The notes under the pieces were generated by a model, which made no database searches, was not told the origin of the DNA, and saw nothing but the letters and a program-made list of their open reading frames with translations. A stretch of 10,528 nucleotides of DNA from positions 1-10,528 of the forward strand of contig DAOVTC010000022.1 of assembly GCA_030633285.1 (NCBI GenBank). The letters are read 5' to 3'. Positions 5,677-10,528 of the stretch are shown here, in pieces. Position 1 is the stretch's first letter. Each line of letters begins with the position of its first letter. This DNA is from Flavobacteriaceae bacterium (lineage in GTDB: Bacteria > Bacteroidota > Bacteroidia > Flavobacteriales > Flavobacteriaceae). A program made the position numbers and the translations under genes.

Positions 5677-6261
5677 ATGAAAAGAGTAGCCGTTTTTTGT
5701 GGTTCAAGTATAGGTTTTGATTCTGTTTATGCTAATGATGCAAAAAAATTGGGATTATATTTTGCTAAAAATAATATTGGTTTAGTATATGGTGGTGGAA
5801 AAATTGGTATGATGGGTGCTATTGCTGATATTATTTTGAAAAATAAAGGTGAAGTAATTGGCGTGATACCAAATTTATTGCGACATGAAGAAGTAGCTCA
5901 TAATGATATTACTCAAATGATTGTTACCAAAAAAATGTCAAAACGAAAAGTAAAAATCAGTAAAATGGTTGATGGGTACATTGCTCTTGCCGGTGGTTTT
6001 GGAACTCTAGACGAAATATTTGAAGCCTTAACATTAGGGCAATTAGGCATAGAAAACAAACCTATTGGAATAATAAACACTAAAGGTTTTTTTAATCATG
6101 TACTACAACAATTAGATGTCATGGTGAAAGAAGGGTTTTTAAAACAAAACAATCGTGATATGTTATTGGTAAGTGAAGATATTGATGAATTAATTCATAA
6201 AATGAATAATTACAAAGCTCCTAAAATGAGTAAAGTAGTTAATACCGTGGCAAGTAAATAA
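5677..6261 (+). CDS. LOG-family (TIGR00730) nucleotide 5'-monophosphate phosphoribohydrolase
   Basis: A 194-residue cytoplasmic Rossmann-fold enzyme of the LONELY GUY group. Members split the base from 5'-ribonucleotides, either cytokinin ribotides or AMP-like substrates. Motifs are: VAVFCGSS (4-11) at strand 1, VYGGGKIGMMG (37-47) at the phosphate-binding loop, MSKRK (87-91) in place of the usual MHERK, and AGGFGTLDE (105-113) in place of PGGxGTxxE. The catalytic arginine (R90) and glutamate (E113) are kept. The frame stays open upstream to an ATG at 5533, but that would add 48 residues unlike the family and overlap the DUF1599 start. ATG 5677 puts the MKRVAVFCGSS family N-terminus at residue 1, so I chose it. 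It is followed by folP after 93 bp. Whether this one makes cytokinin-like bases or salvages nucleotides cannot be told from sequence. Confidence 0.9.
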   Translation: MKRVAVFCGSSIGFDSVYANDAKKLGLYFAKNNIGLVYGGGKIGMMGAIADIILKNKGEVIGVIPNLLRHEEVAHNDITQMIVTKKMSKRKVKISKMVDGYIALAGGFGTLDEIFEALTLGQLGIENKPIGIINTKGFFNHVLQQLDVMVKEGFLKQNNRDMLLVSEDIDELIHKMNNYKAPKMSKVVNTVASK

Positions 6262-6354
6262 ATGCTGAATGGTAAATAAAGTATTTAATATCAATATCTT
6301 ATATCAATTTTTTTACAATACTTTTTATAAAGAAACAATCAACTCAAAACCCAA

Positions 6355-7182
6355 ATGAACATAAACTGTAAAGGAAAACTTATTGATTTATCGACTCCAA
6401 AAGTTATGGGAATTTTAAATCTTACACCAGATTCTTTTTATGATGGAGGTAAATACCATTCAGAAAAAGAAATCCTTTTACATACTGAAAAAATGCTTTT
6501 AGAAGGTGCTACTTTTATTGATATTGGAGCATATTCTTCTCGCCCTGATGCAAAACATATAAGTGAAAAAGAAGAATTGTTAAGATTAATTCCAATTTTA
6601 GAAACTATTATTCAACATTTTCCTGAAATTTTTATTTCAATTGATACTTTTAGAAGTGAAGTTGCAAGACAAAGTGTAGAAATTGGAGCATGTATGATTA
6701 ATGATATTTCTGCTGGCAATTTGGATAAACAGATGTTTAAAACTATTGCAAAATTACAAGTACCCTATATCATGATGCATATGAAGGGAACTCCACAAAG
6801 TATGCAACAAAATCTTATTTATAATGATTTGATAAAAGATATCATATATTTTTTCTCAAAGAAAATAAACCAATTAAGAGCCTTAGATGTCAACGATATA
6901 ATATTAGATGTAGGTTTTGGATTTAGTAAAACATTAGATCAAAATTATGAACTATTGAATAATCTAAATTTATTTAATCATTTAGAATTACCTATTTTAT
7001 CTGGTATTTCAAGAAAATCTATGTTGTACAAATATTTAAACATCTCTGCTGAAGAAGCTTTGAACGCTACAACTGTTACCAATACAATTGCTATACTTCA
7101 GGGTTCAAATATTTTAAGAGTACATGATGTAAAAGAAGCTATTGAAACTATAAAAATTGTTAATAAATTAAAATACAACTAG
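6355..7182 (+). CDS. folP: dihydropteroate synthase
   Basis: A 275-residue cytoplasmic TIM-barrel enzyme that joins 4-aminobenzoate to dihydropterin pyrophosphate, giving dihydropteroate for folate synthesis; it is the sulfonamide target. The conserved loops are all present in order: MGILNLTPDSFYDGG (18-32), IDIGAYSSRP (55-64), DTF at 97-99, NDISAG (116-121), MHMKGTP (141-147), DVGFGFSKT (185-193), SGISRKS (216-222) and the final RVHDV (255-259). The length is usual for a single-domain FolP, with no fused FolK. The ATG at 6355 is preceded by 93 bp without a recognisable gene. The lipoprotein gene starts 40 bp after the stop and cdaA follows that, so the three are likely co-transcribed. In Bacteroidota a folP-cdaA neighbourhood is, from memory, common. 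Nothing in the binding loops looks like a resistance-type Sul enzyme, though that is hard to judge by eye. Confidence 0.97.
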   Translation: MNINCKGKLIDLSTPKVMGILNLTPDSFYDGGKYHSEKEILLHTEKMLLEGATFIDIGAYSSRPDAKHISEKEELLRLIPILETIIQHFPEIFISIDTFRSEVARQSVEIGACMINDISAGNLDKQMFKTIAKLQVPYIMMHMKGTPQSMQQNLIYNDLIKDIIYFFSKKINQLRALDVNDIILDVGFGFSKTLDQNYELLNNLNLFNHLELPILSGISRKSMLYKYLNISAEEALNATTVTNTIAILQGSNILRVHDVKEAIETIKIVNKLKYN

Positions 7183-7222
7183 ATATTTTGTAGAAATTTC
7201 AATAACAAAAAAATATATTCAA

Positions 7223-7894
7223 ATGAAAAAATACTTTTACATATATATTATTACACTATTTCTTTTTACAAATTGCACTAAAAAAGAAGTGCAATTACCA
7301 ATAATTGGCATATCAGGTATTAGTGAAATTCAAAACCATTCCAGTATTTGGATCTTTTTAAAAATAAAGAAGCAAGACACTTTAGCTATTTTAAACAATA
7401 ATAACAAGTTAATAAATACACATTGGATTTACAACATAGATAAGAGATTAACGATGAAAAAAGTTGTACCATTATTACAAGAAATGCAAGAATATCGCAA
7501 TAAAGATTCTATGCATAAAAAAGAAGGAATGCTCAATTTTTTTAGTTACGCAGATGTTAATTCTAATAAAATTTCACTTTTAAGTTTTAATAATACCACT
7601 TTTATTTTTTCAAAAACAGACTACAAAAATACTTTTAAAAAATTACCAAAAGAATCAACCATTGAACTTGATATTCAAAAAAATAAGTTATTTTTAAATC
7701 AATCTAAAATTGAAACAAGTCAATTGATCCAAAAAATAAAAAATATCCAATCAAATGATACTATAACAAGCCATAAAGTGATTTTAAAATATAATGAAAA
7801 TATTTCTTACCAAAATTATTTGTCTGTAAAAGCTTTGTTGTCAAAAATGAATTTAAATGTTCTTTCAGTCGAATATATTTATAGTTCAAAATAA
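7223..7894 (+). CDS. predicted lipoprotein with ExbD/TolR-like C-terminal region
   Basis: A 223-residue protein that starts with a signal peptide (KK, then hydrophobic residues 4-15) ending in FTNC with Cys18. This is a relaxed lipobox of the kind accepted in Bacteroidota. KKE directly after the cysteine does not resemble the usual surface-export signal, so periplasmic retention is plausible. I do not recognise a named family for the N-terminal half (about 20-140). The C-terminal half (about 145-220) follows the order of the ExbD/TolR periplasmic domain: STIELDIQKNKLFLNQSKI, a helix SQLIQKIKNI (166-175), a strand HKVILKYNENISYQ (184-197), a helix YLSVKALLSKM (199-209), and the strand LNVLSVEYI (211-219). 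No ExbD transmembrane anchor with its essential aspartate is present. It lies 40 bp after folP and 29 bp before cdaA. Function is unknown. Confidence 0.7.
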   Translation: MKKYFYIYIITLFLFTNCTKKEVQLPIIGISGISEIQNHSSIWIFLKIKKQDTLAILNNNNKLINTHWIYNIDKRLTMKKVVPLLQEMQEYRNKDSMHKKEGMLNFFSYADVNSNKISLLSFNNTTFIFSKTDYKNTFKKLPKESTIELDIQKNKLFLNQSKIETSQLIQKIKNIQSNDTITSHKVILKYNENISYQNYLSVKALLSKMNLNVLSVEYIYSSK

Positions 7895-7923
7895 TTCTTA
7901 AATTTACCAAAACTAATATCAAT

Positions 7924-8709
7924 TTGGATTCAATTAATTTTTTAAACATCGGCTTTTTAGATATATTAGATATTGTATTGGTTGCTGTTTTACTTTTTTA
8001 TATCTACAAATTAATTCGAGGCACTGTAGCTATCAATATTTTTTTAGGCATTGCTATGATTTATTTAATTTGGAAACTAACACAAGCTCTTGAAATGGAG
8101 CTTCTTAGTGATATTTTGGGTAAATTTTTAGGAGGTGGTTTTATCGCTTTAATTATAGTTTTTCAACAAGAAATTAGAAAATTTTTATTAATGTTGGGCT
8201 CCACAAATTTTGCTTCAAAAAAAGGCTTTCTAAAACATTTTAATTTTTTAAAAACTGAAATTGCTCCAAATGATCACATTGATGAAATTGTTACTTTTTG
8301 TAATGAAATGTCAAAAATTAAAACTGGAGTATTAATTGTTTTAGAAAGAAATAATAGTTTAGAATTGGTAAAATTAACAGGTGACACTATGCATATTGAA
8401 GTTAACAAACCTATCCTTAAAAGTATTTTTTATAAAAACAGCCCTCTTCATGATGGTGCAATTATTATTGAAAATGATGTTATAACTGCTACCAGAGTAA
8501 TTTTACCAATTGAAAATACTTTGGAAATTCCTGTACATTTCGGGTTACGCCATAGAGCAGCATTGGGAATAACAATTCAAACAGATGCTCTTGCCCTAGT
8601 AGTTTCTGAAGAAACTGGTCAAATTTCTTACATGAATAATGGTGCTTTTATTTTATTTGAAGACACTAATGACCTAATAGAAATAATAAAAGAAGACATT
8701 ACTTATTAA
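7924..8709 (+). CDS. cdaA: diadenylate cyclase CdaA, TTG start
   Basis: A 261-residue membrane enzyme that condenses two ATP into the second messenger c-di-AMP. Three N-terminal hydrophobic helices span about residues 12-92 and include the family stretch YKLIRGTVAINIFLGI (28-43) and FIALIIVFQQEIRKFLL (73-89). The DAC catalytic domain follows, with the two defining motifs: DGA at 177-179 (SPLHDGAIII) and RHR at 209-211 (LRHRAALGI). Length is normal for the CdaA/DacA type. There is no in-frame ATG before M44, which would remove the first helix. The TTG at 7924 gives the expected N-terminus (NFLNIGFLDILDI), so it is the probable start; ATT at 7933 is another, rarer option. It ends the folP-lipoprotein-cdaA cluster. 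No CdaR or GlmM gene, the usual Firmicutes partners, is visible. Its stop codon overlaps the convergent ABC exporter's stop. Confidence 0.95.
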   Translation: MDSINFLNIGFLDILDIVLVAVLLFYIYKLIRGTVAINIFLGIAMIYLIWKLTQALEMELLSDILGKFLGGGFIALIIVFQQEIRKFLLMLGSTNFASKKGFLKHFNFLKTEIAPNDHIDEIVTFCNEMSKIKTGVLIVLERNNSLELVKLTGDTMHIEVNKPILKSIFYKNSPLHDGAIIIENDVITATRVILPIENTLEIPVHFGLRHRAALGITIQTDALALVVSEETGQISYMNNGAFILFEDTNDLIEIIKEDITY

Positions 8710-10481
8710 CTTGCCTTTTTCTGTAAAAATTGAATATTATACAACTTACTATAGTATCCTTTTTTATCAAGCAACTGTTTGTGAGTACCTTGTTCAACAA
8801 TTTTCCCATATTCCATTACAATAATCTTATCAGCTTTTTTTATTGTTGCTAATCTATGTGCTATAATTATTGATGTACGGTTTTTAGTGATTTTTTCTGT
8901 AGCACTTTGTATCAATTTTTCTGAATGAGTATCTATTGATGATGTTGCCTCATCTAAAATCAAAATACTAGGATTACTAACAGATGCTCTTAAAAAAGCA
9001 ATTAATTGTCGTTGACCAACAGATAACATTACACCTCTTTCTTTAACGTTATAATTGTAATCATTTGGTAAAGACATAATAAAATCATGAATTCCAATTT
9101 CTTTAGCTATTTTTTTAACTTTATCTAAAGTAATTGATTGATCTTTTAGTGTAATATTATTATAAATCGTGTCTGAAAATAAGAAAACATCTTGTAAAAC
9201 AACAGCAATATGATTTCTTAAATCATGTAATTTATAATTATTTATATTAATATTATCAATTTTAATTTCACCACTATCAATACAATAAAAACGATTTAGT
9301 AAATTAATAATTGTTGATTTCCCAGCTCCTGTTGCTCCTACAAGTGCAACGGTTTCTCCAGAATTTACTTCAAAAGAAATACCTTTAATAACTTCTTCAT
9401 TTTTAATATAACTAAAATGAACCTCTTCAAAAGAAACTTGTCCTTTTAAAGACTCTGCACTTATATTACCTGTATCTAATTCAGATTTTTTATCATCAAT
9501 AATTTTAAAAACTCTATCTGCAGCTACCATACCCATTTGTAAGGTATTGAATTTATCAGCTATCTGCCTTAACGGACGAAATAACATATTATTCATCATG
9601 ATAAAACTAATAATTGTTCCTGCCGTTATGGAATCATCCGCAATAGCGCTTAAACCACCATACCACACCACTAAACCAATAGCTATAGAGGGTAGTATCT
9701 CTGCCAAAGGGAAAAATATAGAATTATACCAAACTGTTCTAACCCATGCTTTTTTATGTTTTTCATTAATTGAGTAAAACTTTTCATACTCAATTTTTTC
9801 ACGAGTAAAAAGTTGTATAATACGCATTCCTGTAATACGCTCTTGCACAAAACTATTGAGATTTGCTACTTCAGTCCTAACTTCTTGAAAGGCTGATTTC
9901 ATAGCTTTCTGAAAAACTTTAGTTGCAAATATTAGTATAGGCAAAATTGCAAAAACTATCAAAGACAAGCGCCAATTCATCCAAAGCATTACAGCTGCAA
10001 TAACAAACATTTTTAATAAATCACTTATTATCATAAACAATCCTTGTCCAAAAACACTAGCTATGGTTTCAATATCTGATACAACTCTTGTTACCAATCT
10101 TCCTACAGATGATTTATTAAAATATTGCATTTTAAAGTGCAAAAGTTGATTGAATAATTGGGTTCGCATATCTTTAACAATATTCTGCCCTAACCAGTTT
10201 GCAAAATATATAAATATAAATTGGAAGGTTACTTCAAAAAATAAGACTACAAACATAAGAATTGAAAAATTCAATAATTGTTTTGCATTTTTATTGGAAA
10301 TATAATCATCTACAATTTGTTGCAATAATATAGGTCTGATTGCAGCAAAAACAGCTAAAAAAATTACTGAAAGCAAAGATAAAACAAACTGTAATCTATA
10401 ATTTTTAGCATAAGACAATAGCCTTGCAAAAAGCTGATAATCAAAAACTTTACCAGTTACTTTATTGTCTTTTTTTATCAT
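8706..10481 (-). CDS. ABCB/MsbA-type ABC exporter (fused membrane and ATPase domains)
   Basis: A 591-residue half-transporter that works as a homodimer or heterodimer in the inner membrane. The N-terminal membrane domain has about six helices between 28 and 310. The ATPase domain begins near 348 (VSFEEVHFSY). It shows Walker A GATGAGKST (382-390), Q-loop Gln430 (VVLQDVFLF), signature LSVGQRQ (486-492), Walker B ILILDE (506-511) with catalytic Glu511, D-loop SSID (514-517) and H-loop His542 (IIAHRLAT). The signature has Val in place of the first Gly of LSGGQ; LSVGQRQLIAF is typical of this exporter group in Bacteroidota. All catalytic residues are present, so both sites of a homodimer should be active. 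The substrate (lipid, lipopolysaccharide precursor or drug) is not evident. It begins 2 bp after an upstream gene on the same strand, indicating one transcript. Confidence 0.95.
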   Translation of the reverse strand: MIKKDNKVTGKVFDYQLFARLLSYAKNYRLQFVLSLLSVIFLAVFAAIRPILLQQIVDDYISNKNAKQLLNFSILMFVVLFFEVTFQFIFIYFANWLGQNIVKDMRTQLFNQLLHFKMQYFNKSSVGRLVTRVVSDIETIASVFGQGLFMIISDLLKMFVIAAVMLWMNWRLSLIVFAILPILIFATKVFQKAMKSAFQEVRTEVANLNSFVQERITGMRIIQLFTREKIEYEKFYSINEKHKKAWVRTVWYNSIFFPLAEILPSIAIGLVVWYGGLSAIADDSITAGTIISFIMMNNMLFRPLRQIADKFNTLQMGMVAADRVFKIIDDKKSELDTGNISAESLKGQVSFEEVHFSYIKNEEVIKGISFEVNSGETVALVGATGAGKSTIINLLNRFYCIDSGEIKIDNININNYKLHDLRNHIAVVLQDVFLFSDTIYNNITLKDQSITLDKVKKIAKEIGIHDFIMSLPNDYNYNVKERGVMLSVGQRQLIAFLRASVSNPSILILDEATSSIDTHSEKLIQSATEKITKNRTSIIIAHRLATIKKADKIIVMEYGKIVEQGTHKQLLDKKGYYSKLYNIQFLQKKAS

Positions 10482-10483
10482 AA

Positions 10484-10528
10484 TTATTCTTTAACTATAT
10501 TTTTTGGATAACCAACTTTTGTCAAAAA
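10484..10528 (-). CDS. C-terminal tail of an upstream gene, possibly tRNA pseudouridine synthase A
   Basis: Reading minus-strand from the window edge, one frame gives FLTKVGYPKNIVKE and then a TAA at 10486-10484, two bases before the ABC exporter ATG. The other two minus-strand frames meet stops within this short stretch. The ending resembles the last strand of TruA proteins (GL-FL-V-Y-P). TruA would isomerise uridines 38-40 of tRNA anticodon arms. With only 14 residues visible the identity is a guess; that a coding sequence ends here is more secure than its name. Confidence 0.45.
   Translation of the reverse strand, partial: FLTKVGYPKNIVKE

Noticed and set aside
6278..6324. Inverted repeat AAAGTATT / AATACTTT before folP as a terminator or riboswitch
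   Set aside because: The arms are 31 bases apart, all but one pair in each arm are A:T, and no T-run follows in a useful position. I saw no folate-related or other known riboswitch motif and no promoter with acceptable spacing in 6262-6354.
8996..9030. LSVGQ instead of LSGGQ as a sign of a degenerate ATPase site in the ABC exporter
   Set aside because: Walker A, Walker B glutamate, Q-loop and H-loop are all intact, and LSVGQRQLIAF is the normal form in this exporter group of Bacteroidota, so it does not indicate loss of activity.
1..10528. Defence island, prophage, integrative element or CRISPR array
   Set aside because: No integrase, transposase, nuclease, phage structural gene, attachment-like repeat or regularly spaced repeat was seen; base composition and codon style look uniform by eye across the window. 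The DUF1599/Nmad1 link to phage nucleotide modification is not enough alone.

Overview
The window looks like an ordinary stretch of chromosome from a member of the Bacteroidota, most likely the family Flavobacteriaceae. It is strongly AT-rich and has no clear Shine-Dalgarno sequences. Several genes carry lineage hallmarks: an ABC exporter with the LSVGQRQ signature, a BT_3928-type DoxX/thioredoxin-like protein next to a DUF1599 protein, and a DUF1684 secreted protein. A folP gene lies near a CdaA-type diadenylate cyclase gene, and a few candidate promoters resemble the flavobacterial TTG...TAnnTTTG pattern. I saw no transposase, integrase, phage gene, CRISPR array, rRNA or tRNA. The genus cannot be fixed from the sequence alone.

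Layout, left to right. (1) Bases 1-1344, plus strand: the 3' part of a DASS/SLC13 anion:sodium symporter gene, overlapped by a class I SAM methyltransferase gene. (2) 1524-2720, minus strand: a 12-helix-type MFS transporter, convergent with the methyltransferase and divergent from (3) 2807-3412, plus strand: a secreted DUF1684 protein. Their 86-bp divergent spacer holds a symmetric pair of promoter-like elements. (4) 5553-3477, minus strand, transcribed as DUF1599 -> BT_3928-family membrane protein -> crcB fluoride channel, probably one operon. (5) 5677-8709, plus strand: a LOG-type nucleotide phosphoribohydrolase, then a tight folP - lipoprotein - cdaA cluster. (6) 10528-8706, minus strand: the last 14 codons of an upstream gene (TruA-like tail), then after 2 bp a full-length ABCB-type exporter. 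That exporter ends inside the same TTAA tetranucleotide as cdaA.

How the genes fit together. folP makes dihydropteroate for folate synthesis. CdaA makes c-di-AMP, which in other bacteria controls potassium, osmolyte and cell-wall balance. Between them sits an uncharacterised lipoprotein whose C-terminal half reads like the periplasmic domain of ExbD/TolR. The DUF1599 / BT_3928 / crcB group joins a duplicated helical domain of unknown role, a DoxX/MauE-like membrane protein with a CGC motif and a thioredoxin-like tail lacking CxxC, and a fluoride channel.

I found no convincing new defence system or mobile system. The best leads for unknown biology are the ExbD-like lipoprotein next to cdaA, the DUF1599/BT_3928 pair, and the overlapping divergent promoter dyad at 2721-2757. 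The rest is mostly core metabolism and transport.
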